Source of the DNA: Reyranella sp.
GTDB lineage: Bacteria > Pseudomonadota > Alphaproteobacteria > Reyranellales > Reyranellaceae
Assembly: GCF_004297405.1 (NCBI RefSeq)
Contig: NZ_SCVC01000040.1
Location: 1-64,000, forward strand
Direction: 5' to 3'
DNA length: 64,000 nucleotides
How positions within the stretch are numbered: the first letter of the stretch is position 1; each line of letters starts with the position of its first letter. Made by a program: the position numbers and the translations under genes. The notes beneath the pieces are model-generated. The model saw only the letters and a program-made list of their open reading frames with translations, ran no database searches and was not told the origin of the DNA. Positions 41,688 through 50,298 of the stretch are shown here, piece after piece.

Positions 41688-42425
41688 TTATAGCAAGCCG
41701 CGGGTCATGTGCAGGCCGATGCCCAGCAAGCCGACGAGGAAGATGCGACGGAACATCTCGGGTGACAGCGCTTCGCGCGACTTTTGCCCGAGCCAGACAC
41801 CGATCGACGTCGGTATCACCGCCGCAAAGCCACCGATGGTGTTGGTCGCGTCGAAGGCGCCTTGCCGGAAAAGCGCCAGGCTGAGCGCACCGATCAGGAA
41901 GATGAACATGATGCCCAATGCCTGAACGAGATCATCCTTGTTGATGTCGAGCGACTGCATGTAGGGCAGGAAGGGAACGGCGGAGATGCCGGTGACGCCG
42001 GCAATGGCGCCGCTGGAAATGCCGATCAGCGGATTGGCCCAGCGCTCGTTTGCCAGTGACACTTTGGGACGCCAGGCGAGCAGCGCGACCACCGAGTAAG
42101 CCGCCAGCATCACGCCAAGCCAGGCCGTGGCACGAGCCGACCCCAATTGCCCCAGAGTTGCGGCGACGAAGAGCAGAGCGGCGACACCGGGAACGGCGAG
42201 AGTCCAGAAACGGCGGAACAGGCGCCAGAAGCCGCCACCATAGACCGCCTGCCAGACGTTGGTGATCAGCGTTGGGATGGTCATGATCGCCAGCGAATCC
42301 TCGAGCGGGATGGCCAGTGTCATGAGGCCGATGGCGATGGGCGGGAGGCCGATGCCGATCGCACCCTTGGCGATGCCGGCGATGATGAACGCGCCGGCGA
42401 TCACCAGCATCTGCACTTCGGTCAT
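41688..42425 (-). CDS. TauE/SafE-family anion exporter/permease
   Basis: 245 residues, strongly hydrophobic with about seven to eight membrane segments (for example MLVIAGAFIIAGIAKGAIGI and AVPGVAALLFVAATLGQL). GAIGIGLPPIAIGLMTL and the second repeat SSGAIAGVTGISAVPFLPYM match the duplicated TauE/SafE motif. Family members move sulfite, sulfoacetate or related organic anions out of or into the cell. Starts 1 nt after the stop of the hydrolase gene. Confidence 0.88.
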   Translation of the reverse strand: MTEVQMLVIAGAFIIAGIAKGAIGIGLPPIAIGLMTLAIPLEDSLAIMTIPTLITNVWQAVYGGGFWRLFRRFWTLAVPGVAALLFVAATLGQLGSARATAWLGVMLAAYSVVALLAWRPKVSLANERWANPLIGISSGAIAGVTGISAVPFLPYMQSLDINKDDLVQALGIMFIFLIGALSLALFRQGAFDATNTIGGFAAVIPTSIGVWLGQKSREALSPEMFRRIFLVGLLGIGLHMTRGLL

Positions 42426-42426
42426 G

Positions 42427-43401
42427 TCAGCCCAGCACGCCTTTCGCCAACCGATCGAAGGCCTCCCAGAACAAGGCCCTGATATCGTCGGTTTCCATCA
42501 TGATCTCATGGCGGGCGTGAGCGATTGTGAAGTGCTCGCCGTGACGGAGCCGGGCTGCAACCTGGGCATGGCTCTTGGGATCGATCAGCCGGTCTTCCCC
42601 TGCTGAGATCAGCAGCAGCGGAAGCTGGATGCGTTCGAGGTAGCCCGGTTCGAGCGCTGTGGCCATCGACCGGACCGCCTGGCGGCCCCAGCCCAGGGTC
42701 GGCCCGCCCAGGGCGAGCCGGGGATCGGCCGTGAACCAGTCGTCGGTAAAGCGGTAGCGCCGCTCGTCGTGAGTGACGAAGTTGGAATTGAACTCGCGGG
42801 CCAGCAGCATGAACGGTCCGGTGCCGAAGAGGTAGCGCTCCTCCACGATCGGGATTTCCGGCATCAGCATCAGGACGGACCGCAGCATGGCCTCGCGGTA
42901 GAGGGCGGTCATCGGCGAGACGAACAGCGCGGCGGACAGCGGGCCGGGTCCGTTCTCGGCGAGATCGCGCATCAGGATGTGGCCGCCCATGGAATGGCAG
43001 AGCGCCAGGACGGGCCGGGGCGCGACAGGCCCCACAACGCTGTCGAGGAACAGCCGGACATCGGCCATATAGGTGGTGAAATTGTCGATATGGCCTTTGC
43101 CGCGGTCGGCAAGGGGACGGTCGGACAGGCCCTGGCCTCGCCAGTCCATGGCGGCGACGGCATAGCCCCGCGCCAGGAGTTCGCCCACGATCTCGGTCGA
43201 ATACTTCTCGATGAACTCTGCGCGGCCCGTCAGGACGACCACAGTGCCCCGAGCCGGACCTGGTCCCAGGCTGTTCCACCAGGCGTACCGGATGCGCGCG
43301 CCGGCGCGCTCAAGGAAGCCATAACGGTCCGCGGCCCGATAGGTTGCAGTGAGGGGGGGCGGCACGCTGGCTGGCGCAGCCGTCGGATCCTGATTGGTCA
43401 T
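42427..43401 (-). CDS. Alpha/beta hydrolase (lysophospholipase/monoacylglycerol lipase-like)
   Basis: 324 residues. The catalytic triad is visible: Ser in ALCHSMGGHIL, Asp in SAGEDRLIDPKSHA and His in AHARHEIMMETDD. TGRAEFIEKYSTEIVGELLARGYAVAAMDWRGQGLS (in part) is typical of the PldB/monoacylglycerol lipase group. No signal peptide, so cytoplasmic. Leads the operon with TauE/SafE and the phosphatase. Confidence 0.9.
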   Translation of the reverse strand: MTNQDPTAAPASVPPPLTATYRAADRYGFLERAGARIRYAWWNSLGPGPARGTVVVLTGRAEFIEKYSTEIVGELLARGYAVAAMDWRGQGLSDRPLADRGKGHIDNFTTYMADVRLFLDSVVGPVAPRPVLALCHSMGGHILMRDLAENGPGPLSAALFVSPMTALYREAMLRSVLMLMPEIPIVEERYLFGTGPFMLLAREFNSNFVTHDERRYRFTDDWFTADPRLALGGPTLGWGRQAVRSMATALEPGYLERIQLPLLLISAGEDRLIDPKSHAQVAARLRHGEHFTIAHARHEIMMETDDIRALFWEAFDRLAKGVLG

Positions 43402-43481
43402 TCTTTAAGGCGTTTTGGCGAAGGTCTCCGGTCAAAGCCAGCGGAGAATTAGGCATTTTGGCCATCATCCCTGTCAGTCTC

Positions 43482-43511
43482 TTTACCGCTGGGGGAGGCG
43501 CGGGCTATAGA
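43482..43511 (+). promoter_or_regulatory. Possible promoter upstream of the glucan synthase fusion
   Basis: In the 265-nt divergent space 43402-43666, TTTACC (43482-43487) and TATAGA (43506-43511) lie 18 bp apart. Match to consensus is moderate. The rest of the space shows a TTTTGGC repeat near 43412 and 43456 but no hairpin terminator or gene that I can support. Confidence 0.3.
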
Positions 43512-43666
43512 TCGCGCCGTCGCCTGATCGCCTGCGAAGGGTCGTAGACGAGGAAATCTGGCGCAAGGAAACCTCCAAGAGGTCTGCCGCACTGCGTGGT
43601 AGTCGGCTCGTTTGGTGAGTCGATCCGGCACGGTCCTTGCGTCGACGTCAGTCGCCCGCAGGAGAC

Positions 43667-46525
43667 ATGCGACCGCGATCCCGAAGCGAGCATGCGCCAT
43701 CGGCGGAAGCCGGAGCTGTCAAACCTTTCATGATGCGTCGGGGTCTCGTTCTTCTGGTTGCAGCATTGGCCACGGTTGTCGGCTGGCGCCTGCTCGATGG
43801 CTATCTCCAGGCTGCGAATGTCGAAGGTCCGTTGCATGGCGTGACCTACGCTCCCTGGGCGAAGGACCAGGACCCGCTCGAAGGCAAGTCGAGCGGCGTC
43901 TGGAGCTTCCTGCGCACCGCTGTGTCCGACGCACCGACACCGCAGATCAAGCCGCGCAAGGAGCAGATGGAGCGCGACTTCGCGATGCTCTCCGGCAAGG
44001 TCAACTACGTCCGTACCTATCGCACGACCGACGGCGGTGACGTGATGCCGGCCCTTGCCACGAAGTATGGGCTGAAGCTCGTCCCCGGCGCCTGGATCTA
44101 CAGCGCCAACGAGGCCAAGCAGCAGTTCGGCCGCGAGGCTGGCGAGGTGAACGGCGAGGAAACCAGCGCTCTGATCCGTATCGCCAACCAGAATCCCAGC
44201 GTCGAGCGCGTGCTGGTTGGTAACGAGAACATCCTGCGCTGGGACGGCGAGCGCGACCGGCGCGATCCCAACGCCGTCAGCCCGGCGCAGCTCATCCGCG
44301 AGATCAGGAACGTCAAGCGCAACGTCAAGGTGCCCGTCAGCACCGCCGAGCCGTGGCACATCTGGGAGCGCTATCCCGAACTGGTGCGCGAGGTCGACTA
44401 TCTCGCCGTGCACATCCTGCCTTACTGGGACGAGCAGTCGAGCTCGACGCCGCTCGAATACCTCAAGGAAAAGATCGGGCTGCTGCGCAAGCTCTATCCC
44501 AACAAGAACATCGTCGTGACCGAGGTCGGCTGGCCGTCGAACGGTGCGGCGCGCCGCAGCCCGGGCACCGGCCTGGTGAAGTATGCGACGCCGGCCGAGC
44601 AGGCCAAGAACGTGCGCGACATGGTGGCGTGGCTGCGCTCGCAGAACATCGACACCTTCGTCGTCGAAGCCGTCGATCAGCCGTGGAAGTCGTACGACCT
44701 CGAAGGCAAGGCGGGCGGCTATTGGGGCCTGTGGAATGCCGACCGGCAACAGAAGTTCGCCTGGAGCGGCCCGATCGAGACCTTCCCGCAGTGGATCTCC
44801 TGTGCAGCCTGGTCGCTGGGCGTCTCTGTTCCGCTGATGCTGCTCTTCCTGTGGCGCTGGCCGCGGATGGGCGCGGCGGGGCAAGTGGGCTTCTGCGCCT
44901 TGCTGGCCCTGTCGGCGAGCGCCGTGGCCTACGGCGCGTCGGTCGCCGCCGGGACCTACATGCTCACCTCCGAAATGGTGAGCTGGGCCGCGCTCGCCTT
45001 CTTCCTCGTGATCAGCCTCGGCATGGCCCTGATCCAGGCATTGGAAATGGCAGAAACGATCTGGCGTGGTCGTTGGACGCGCGAGGCGCTGCCGGCTGCC
45101 GAGATGATTGCCCGCCAGCCCGCCGATCGCCATTGGCCCAAGGTCTCGCTGCATCTTGCGATCTGCAACGAGCCGCCGGCGATGGTGATCCAGACGCTCG
45201 ATTCGCTGCAGCAGCTCGACTACCCGAACTTCGAAGTCATCGTCATCGACAACAACACCAAGGATCCCGCGGTGTGGCGTCCGGTGCAGGACTACTGCGC
45301 CCAGCTCGGCGAGCGCTTCAAGTTCTTCCACTTCGACGTGATGAAAGGCTTCAAGGCCGGCGCGCTGAACTACGTGCTGAGCCAGACAGCGCCCGATGCC
45401 GAGGTGATCGGCGTCATCGACAGCGACTACATGGTGCGCCCGGATTGGCTGAAGGCGCTGGTGCCGTACTTCGACGACGCCAAGATCAGCTACGTCCAGG
45501 CGCCGCAGGATCACCGCGACTGGAAGGGCGACCGGTTCAAGGAGATGTTGAACTGGGAATATGCCGGCTTCTTCGACATCGGCATGTGCCTGCGTAACGA
45601 ATACGACGCCATCATCCAGCACGGCACGATGACCCTGGTTCGCCGCTCCTGCATGGAGGAGATGGGCGGCTGGGCGACATGGTGCATCACCGAAGACACC
45701 GAGCTTGGCCTTCGGCTGATGGAGAAGGGCTACGGCGCGATGTACAGCCGCGAGCGCTTCGGTCATGGCCTGACCCCCGATCATTTCGCCGGCTACAAGA
45801 AGCAGCGCTTCCGCTGGGCCTACGGCGCCATGCAGATCATGAAGGCGCATGCCGGCAAGATGCTGGGCAACCAGACCAAGCTCACCTTCTGGCAGAAGTT
45901 TCACTTCGTCGCCGGCTGGCTGCCGTGGTTCGCCGATGCGCTGAACCTGATCTTCACCTGGGCGGGCCTCGCCTGGGTCCTGGCCGTCGTGCTGCCGCCG
46001 CTGTTCGGCATCAAGCCGGTCGGCCTGCCGCCGGCCGAGTTCATTGTGCCAACCATCGGCATCTTCGTCTTCAAGCTGGTCTACTCGTTCGGCCTCTACT
46101 TCGATCGCGTGCGCTGCACCTTCCGGCAGAGCATTGGCGCGTCGCTGGCGGGCCTGGCGCTCACCTATACGGTGGGCCGTGCGGTGATCTATGGCCTGGC
46201 GACCAGTCGTCTGCCCTTCATGCGTACGCCTAAGATGGACGAGCGTGCGACCTTGGGCATGGCGCTCGGCATGGCACGCGGCGAAGCCGTGCTCGCGGTA
46301 TTGCTGTGGCTGGCCGCCATTGTGCTTTGGACCACGAACGGCGTCGTCAATCCCGAGGCGCGGCTTTGGGCCGTGTTCATGGTCGTCCAGTCGCTGCCTT
46401 TCGCCGCCGCTGTCTATGTCTCCATGGTCAATGCTCTGGAGCAGATGCGGCATGCCCGGACGGTGTTCGAGGCCACGCCGGCGGCCCCGGCGACGACCGC
46501 TCCCGCTCTGCAACCCGCACAGTAA
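43667..46525 (+). CDS. GH17-GT2 fusion, beta-(1,3)-glucan synthase (NdvB/NdvC-like)
   Basis: 952 residues from ATG 43667; ATG 43730 (MMRRGLVLL) is an equally plausible start, as neither has a well-spaced ribosome-binding site. After one N-terminal membrane anchor (about 23-40) comes a periplasmic GH17 domain with acid/base E187 (VGNENILRW) and nucleophile E286 (VVTEVGWPS). Then two membrane segments and a cytoplasmic GT2 domain: DSD 585-587, TED with D677 and QRFRW 713-717, the processive synthase set. At least four further membrane segments end the protein. It should make and remodel cyclic or linear beta-glucan exported to the periplasm. Confidence 0.9.
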   Translation: MRPRSRSEHAPSAEAGAVKPFMMRRGLVLLVAALATVVGWRLLDGYLQAANVEGPLHGVTYAPWAKDQDPLEGKSSGVWSFLRTAVSDAPTPQIKPRKEQMERDFAMLSGKVNYVRTYRTTDGGDVMPALATKYGLKLVPGAWIYSANEAKQQFGREAGEVNGEETSALIRIANQNPSVERVLVGNENILRWDGERDRRDPNAVSPAQLIREIRNVKRNVKVPVSTAEPWHIWERYPELVREVDYLAVHILPYWDEQSSSTPLEYLKEKIGLLRKLYPNKNIVVTEVGWPSNGAARRSPGTGLVKYATPAEQAKNVRDMVAWLRSQNIDTFVVEAVDQPWKSYDLEGKAGGYWGLWNADRQQKFAWSGPIETFPQWISCAAWSLGVSVPLMLLFLWRWPRMGAAGQVGFCALLALSASAVAYGASVAAGTYMLTSEMVSWAALAFFLVISLGMALIQALEMAETIWRGRWTREALPAAEMIARQPADRHWPKVSLHLAICNEPPAMVIQTLDSLQQLDYPNFEVIVIDNNTKDPAVWRPVQDYCAQLGERFKFFHFDVMKGFKAGALNYVLSQTAPDAEVIGVIDSDYMVRPDWLKALVPYFDDAKISYVQAPQDHRDWKGDRFKEMLNWEYAGFFDIGMCLRNEYDAIIQHGTMTLVRRSCMEEMGGWATWCITEDTELGLRLMEKGYGAMYSRERFGHGLTPDHFAGYKKQRFRWAYGAMQIMKAHAGKMLGNQTKLTFWQKFHFVAGWLPWFADALNLIFTWAGLAWVLAVVLPPLFGIKPVGLPPAEFIVPTIGIFVFKLVYSFGLYFDRVRCTFRQSIGASLAGLALTYTVGRAVIYGLATSRLPFMRTPKMDERATLGMALGMARGEAVLAVLLWLAAIVLWTTNGVVNPEARLWAVFMVVQSLPFAAAVYVSMVNALEQMRHARTVFEATPAAPATTAPALQPAQ

Positions 46526-46579
46526 GGGGAGGGCGCTTTTCCCTGTCGACTCAGTGAAAGCGTCTGTTAGCGTTTGATC

Positions 46580-47200
46580 ATGCCCTCGATCGAGTCACCC
46601 GACGGTCTCGGCTCGCGCTCAGGAACGGCCCTGTTCCTGAAGCGCTGGCTGCGCCGCCCCTTCGCGATGGGCTCTGTCGTCCCCAGCGGCCGCTTGCTCG
46701 GCCAGGCGATGGCCGGAGCGGCTCTGGCCGCCATGGACGGACGCGAGGGACATGTCATCGAACTTGGCGCCGGGACCGGGCAGGTCACCAGAGCGTTGCT
46801 AGCGGCCGGGATTCCTGCCGACCGGCTGGCGCTGGTCGAACGTGAACCCGAACTGGCCGCCTTTCTGCGCCGCCATTTTTTGGGGCCGCGCATCATCGAG
46901 GGTGACGCCACGCGCCTTCCACATCTCTTGCAGGAACAGGGGCTCGGCTCGCCGGCAGCCATCGTTTCCAGCCTGCCGCTGCTGTCGCTGCCAGCCGAGG
47001 TCGTGAACGGTATCGTTCGCGGCGTTTTCGATGCCCTGCCGCGGGGTGGCGCCCTCGTGCAATTCACCTACGGCCCCAAGCCGCCGGTGCCACTCGCCCT
47101 GCGCGAAAGCCTGAGGCTCGTGGCAACGAGAGGCAAGCGGATATGGCGTAATATACCGCCGGCGGTCGTCTGGACGTTCCGGAGGCCTGAAGGCGCGTGA
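46580..47200 (+). CDS. SAM-dependent methyltransferase (phospholipid N-methyltransferase-like)
   Basis: 206 residues from ATG 46580. Motif I VIELGAGTGQVTRALL, then VEREPELAAFLRRHF and the post-motif SSLPLLSLPAEV, which resembles PmtA-type phosphatidylethanolamine N-methyltransferases. The N-terminus FLKRWLRRPFAMGSVVPSGR is an amphipathic basic segment suited to membrane association. Methylation of PE toward phosphatidylcholine is plausible but unproven. The Nudix gene starts in its stop codon (GTGA). Confidence 0.85.
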   Translation: MPSIESPDGLGSRSGTALFLKRWLRRPFAMGSVVPSGRLLGQAMAGAALAAMDGREGHVIELGAGTGQVTRALLAAGIPADRLALVEREPELAAFLRRHFLGPRIIEGDATRLPHLLQEQGLGSPAAIVSSLPLLSLPAEVVNGIVRGVFDALPRGGALVQFTYGPKPPVPLALRESLRLVATRGKRIWRNIPPAVVWTFRRPEGA

Positions 47201-47826
47201 AATCGTTTCGTTTTGATCAGACGCTGCGCGACGAAGTCACTGCTCGTCTCGGCCGCTTCGACCTTCGTCGCCGTGTTGACGCCGGAGCGCTGAAACGAGC
47301 CGCGGTCGCGGTCGTCATTGTCGAGGCCGACCAGCCGGGTGAGGCGGCCTTCCTGCTCACCAAGCGCACGCCCAAGCTGCGGGCCCATGGTGGCCAGTGG
47401 GCACTGCCCGGTGGCCGCGTCGATCCCGGCGAGACGATCGAGCAGACCGCGCTACGCGAGCTGCACGAGGAGCTGGGCGTGCTGGCTTCGACCGACGACA
47501 TCCTGGGCACGCTCGACGACTATCCAACACGCTCGGGCTATCTGATCGCGCCGGTCGTCGTTTGGGCGCCGGGCATCACGGTGGCTCCCAATCCCACCGA
47601 GGTGGCGGGCGCTTATCGCATCGGCTGCGGCGAGCTGTTCCGAGACGGCTCCCCCGAGATCGTGGCGATCGAAGAATCCGACCGGCCGATCATTCGACTG
47701 CCCTTGCCGGTCGCGACGGTGAATGCACCCACGGCCGCTTTGTTGTTTCAGTTCCGCGAAGTAGCTCTGGCCGGCCGCGACACCCGCGTCGACCACTACG
47801 AGCAACCCGTCTTCGCCTGGCGTTAG
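47197..47826 (+). CDS. Nudix hydrolase, CoA diphosphatase-like
   Basis: 209 residues from GTG 47197, overlapping the methyltransferase TGA. The Nudix box is complete (GGRVDPGETIEQTALRELHE, continuing ELGV). The upstream segment LTKRTPKLRAHGGQWALPGG resembles the NuCoA motif of CoA pyrophosphohydrolases, which cleave CoA to 4'-phosphopantetheine and 3',5'-ADP. Its TAG (47824-47826) overlaps the MaoC TAA on the other strand by two bases. Confidence 0.88.
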   Translation: MKSFRFDQTLRDEVTARLGRFDLRRRVDAGALKRAAVAVVIVEADQPGEAAFLLTKRTPKLRAHGGQWALPGGRVDPGETIEQTALRELHEELGVLASTDDILGTLDDYPTRSGYLIAPVVVWAPGITVAPNPTEVAGAYRIGCGELFRDGSPEIVAIEESDRPIIRLPLPVATVNAPTAALLFQFREVALAGRDTRVDHYEQPVFAWR

Positions 47827-48299
47827 AATCGAAGATTGGCGTTCGCGGCGAGTGCCGGTCGCCGCTTCAGGAACACCGTCGTTTCCTGTTCCAGCACGGC
47901 TTCACCTCGCTGATTGATCGTGACCTGACGCACGCGCGCGATCCCACGGTCGGGTTTGGACGCAGAAAGACGCAATTCAACGATGTCGGTCACCACGCGC
48001 AGCGTGTCGCCGGGGCGCACGGGCCGGGCGAACTGAACCTCGCCGATGCCGGGTGATCCCAGGCTGCAGGCGCGGAACACGCCGAGGTCGAGCCAGAGGC
48101 GCAGCGTCACGCTCATCGTGTGCAACCCCGATGCGATCAACCCGCCATAGGTCCACTTCTTGGCGAACTCGACATCGATATGGAACGGTTGTGGATCCCA
48201 CTGGCGCGCGAACTCGATGATGCCGGCTTCGGTCATCGTGAGGCCACCGCTCGTGAAACGGTCGCCGACCTTGAAATCCTCGTAGTAGCGATCCGTCAA
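47823..48299 (-). CDS. MaoC-family (hotdog) enoyl-CoA hydratase-like protein (TTG start)
   Basis: 158 residues from TTG 48299 (TDRYYEDFKVGDRFTSGG). GGAG lies 8 nt upstream of this TTG, and the sequence before it (from an in-frame ATG at 48392) is not family-like. The hydratase signature is DPQPFHIDVEFAKKWTYGGL followed by IASGLHTM, carrying the Asp/His pair used for hydration of enoyl-CoA. FARPVRPGDTLRV is the second conserved block. Substrate unknown. Convergent with the Nudix gene. Confidence 0.85.
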   Translation of the reverse strand: MTDRYYEDFKVGDRFTSGGLTMTEAGIIEFARQWDPQPFHIDVEFAKKWTYGGLIASGLHTMSVTLRLWLDLGVFRACSLGSPGIGEVQFARPVRPGDTLRVVTDIVELRLSASKPDRGIARVRQVTINQRGEAVLEQETTVFLKRRPALAANANLRF

Positions 48300-48547
48300 A
48301 GGACCAGCTCCATGTAGACGGTGCCTGGGCACCGGGTTCCGATAACAGGATGTAATCGCGACGAGGCTCATCGGGTGATGAGCCTTCGTCACGCCCCTTA
48401 TTTTGGCGCCGATTATGTCGAGTCTGAGACGTTGGTATCCGCGAGGCCGGCCGCATCGCGAGGCGGTGCGACAGGGGCGGGGTGGGATGCGGCCATTCTT
48501 CGGTCCTTGTGCTAGCCTGTCAGCGGAAACGAACTCGGAGACTTGGG
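48300..48547. other. Divergent intergenic region, no gene seen
   Basis: 248 nt between the MaoC gene (-) and the second TTT binding protein (+). It must hold both promoters, but I could not pick -35/-10 pairs with confidence. Codons read through it on the minus strand from ATG 48392 do not look like protein family sequence. Confidence 0.6.
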
Positions 48548-49537
48548 ATGCGGACTAATCCGACGCGACGCCGTGCATTGGCGCTGGCGGGTGCGGCAAG
48601 TGCAGCGCTGGCGGCCCCGGCAATCGCGCAATCGCCCTGGCCGAGCAAGCCAGTGAGGTTCGTCGTGCCCTTCCCACCGGGACAGGCGGCCGACATCTTC
48701 GCGCGCCTGATGGCCGAGAAGCTGACCGACATCTGGAAACAGCAGGTGATCGTCGAGAACAAGGGCGGCGGCAGCGGCATTCCCGCCACGGAATACGGCA
48801 AGGCGGCGGCCCCCGACGGCTACACGTTGATGGTCGTCTCGAGCGGGACGTTCGGCGTCAATCCCAGCCTCTATCCCGATCTGCCCTACAAGCCGCTCGT
48901 CGACTTCCTACCGATCTCCAACATCTTCCTCGTGCCGCTGGTGATCGTGGCCCACCCCACCCTGCCGGTGAATACGCTGGCGGAGCTGATTGCCCTCGCC
49001 AAGAAGGAACCCGGCAAGCTTTCCTATGCCTCGGCAGGGCCGGGGACGTCGCAGCATCTCAGCATGGAGCTGTTCAAGCTCAAGGCCGGTCTCGACATCG
49101 TGCATGTGCCCTACAAGGGCAGCGGACCGGCCATGGCCGATTTGTTGGGGGGCCACGTGAAGCTCATGATGGACAGCACCGCCTCGGCGCTGAACCATAT
49201 CCGCGACGGCCGCATCAAGGCTTTGGCGGTGACGACGGCCCGGACGGCGCCACCGCCGCTCGACAATATCCCGCCCATCGCCAAGACCCTGCCGGGCTTC
49301 GATGCCGCCGGCTGGTCGGGCCTCGCCGCGCCGGCGCGGACGCCGCTCGAGATCGTGGCTCGGGTCAACAAGGACGTGACGGCGCTGCTGAACGACGATG
49401 CGGTGATCCGCCAGATCGAGCAGCGCGCCGCCATTCCAGCGCCGGGGTCGCCGATCCATTTCGCCGAGTTCATCAAGAAGGAAATCGACACCTGGGGCGA
49501 GGTCGTGAAGGCGACGGGAACGAAGCCGGGGACCTGA
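48548..49537 (+). CDS. TTT-type periplasmic solute-binding protein 2 (Bug family)
   Basis: 329 residues from ATG 48548, with CGGAGA 7 nt upstream. The signal region MRTNPTRRRALALAGAASAA has a twin-arginine-like TRRRALAL and ends APAIAQ. The mature protein starts WPSKPVRFVVPFPPGQAADI and carries VIVENKGGGSGIPATEYGKA and APDGYTLMVVSSG, the Bug hallmarks. Like the first one it has no TctA/TctB partner nearby and would need membrane subunits encoded elsewhere. A GST gene follows 7 nt later. Confidence 0.93.
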   Translation: MRTNPTRRRALALAGAASAALAAPAIAQSPWPSKPVRFVVPFPPGQAADIFARLMAEKLTDIWKQQVIVENKGGGSGIPATEYGKAAAPDGYTLMVVSSGTFGVNPSLYPDLPYKPLVDFLPISNIFLVPLVIVAHPTLPVNTLAELIALAKKEPGKLSYASAGPGTSQHLSMELFKLKAGLDIVHVPYKGSGPAMADLLGGHVKLMMDSTASALNHIRDGRIKALAVTTARTAPPPLDNIPPIAKTLPGFDAAGWSGLAAPARTPLEIVARVNKDVTALLNDDAVIRQIEQRAAIPAPGSPIHFAEFIKKEIDTWGEVVKATGTKPGT

Positions 49538-49544
49538 GCGCACC

Positions 49545-50156
49545 ATGAAACTTTACAGCCTCAAGAACGGCGTCAATCCGCGCCGTGTCCGCATCTTCCT
49601 GGCCGAAAAGCGGGTGTCCGTTCCTGTCGAAGAGTTCGACATGGAAAGTGCCGGCCACAAGCAGCCGGCCTTTCTGGCCAAGAATCCACTCGGCACCCTG
49701 CCGGTCCTCGAACTGGACGACGGGACGCTGATCTCCGAATCGGTCGCGATCTGCCGCTACTTCGAGGAGATGATTCCCGAGCCGCCCCTGTTCGGCCGCT
49801 CCTCGCTGGAGCGGGCGCAGGTCGAGATGTGGAACCGCCGCATGGAGCTCGAACTCCTGCTGCCGACCATCGATGTCTTCGTGCACACCAACCCGTTCTG
49901 GGTCGGCAAGCGCACGCAGATTGCGGCGTGGGGCGAGCAGCGCCGCAAGGTGCTGGTGGAGCGCATGGGCTGGCTCGACCGGGAACTTGCAGGCCGCGAG
50001 TTCATCGGCATCGACCGATACAACATCGCCGACATCACCGCACAGGTGGCTCTCTTGACGGCGCGGGGCGCCCTGAAGCTCGCGATTCCCGAGGATCACG
50101 CCAACCTGACGCGTTGGTGGAACGCCGTCTCGTCACGCCCGACGGCGCGAGCGTAG
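49545..50156 (+). CDS. Glutathione S-transferase family protein 2
   Basis: 203 residues. The thioredoxin-like part shows LYSLKNGVNPRRVRIFLAEK, the cis-Pro segment NPLGTLPVLELDDGTLISES and a helical C-terminal domain with FIGIDRYNIADITAQV. Closest in style to bacterial GSTs of the YfcG/maleylacetoacetate-isomerase-like groups. 7 nt after the TTT binding protein, so probably cotranscribed with it; whether it acts on the same compound is unknown. Confidence 0.9.
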   Translation: MKLYSLKNGVNPRRVRIFLAEKRVSVPVEEFDMESAGHKQPAFLAKNPLGTLPVLELDDGTLISESVAICRYFEEMIPEPPLFGRSSLERAQVEMWNRRMELELLLPTIDVFVHTNPFWVGKRTQIAAWGEQRRKVLVERMGWLDRELAGREFIGIDRYNIADITAQVALLTARGALKLAIPEDHANLTRWWNAVSSRPTARA

Positions 50157-50176
50157 TCATTTACTGCAGCAAGAAA

Positions 50177-50210
50177 AAAGGGACGCCCGAAGCCTCGGAC
50201 ATCCCTTTAT
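50177..50210 (+). terminator. Probable intrinsic terminator after GST 2
   Basis: AAAGGGA (50177-50183) pairs with TCCCTTT (50202-50208); inside, CCGA (50187-50190) pairs with TCGG (50195-50198), loop AGCC, with a small internal loop between the two helices. The 3' arm ends in TTTAT, and As precede the 5' arm. Moderate terminator. Confidence 0.55.
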
Positions 50211-50298
50211 CAAGGCGAGTCTAGGCGACAAGAAACAGACTGGCAACGCGCGACGCATTGCAATAGATGAGAGCCCCTTCGCATCAGATGGGGCACAG

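Noticed and set aside
43505..46513. 1002-codon open frame on the minus strand
   Set aside because: Antisense to the GH17-GT2 synthase in a GC-rich gene. The plus frame has every catalytic motif, while the minus translation is His/Arg/Asp-rich with no family features.
48300..48392. N-terminal extension of the MaoC protein from ATG 48392
   Set aside because: The 31 extra residues do not look like the family; GGAG spacing supports TTG 48299, although N-terminal data would be needed to be sure.
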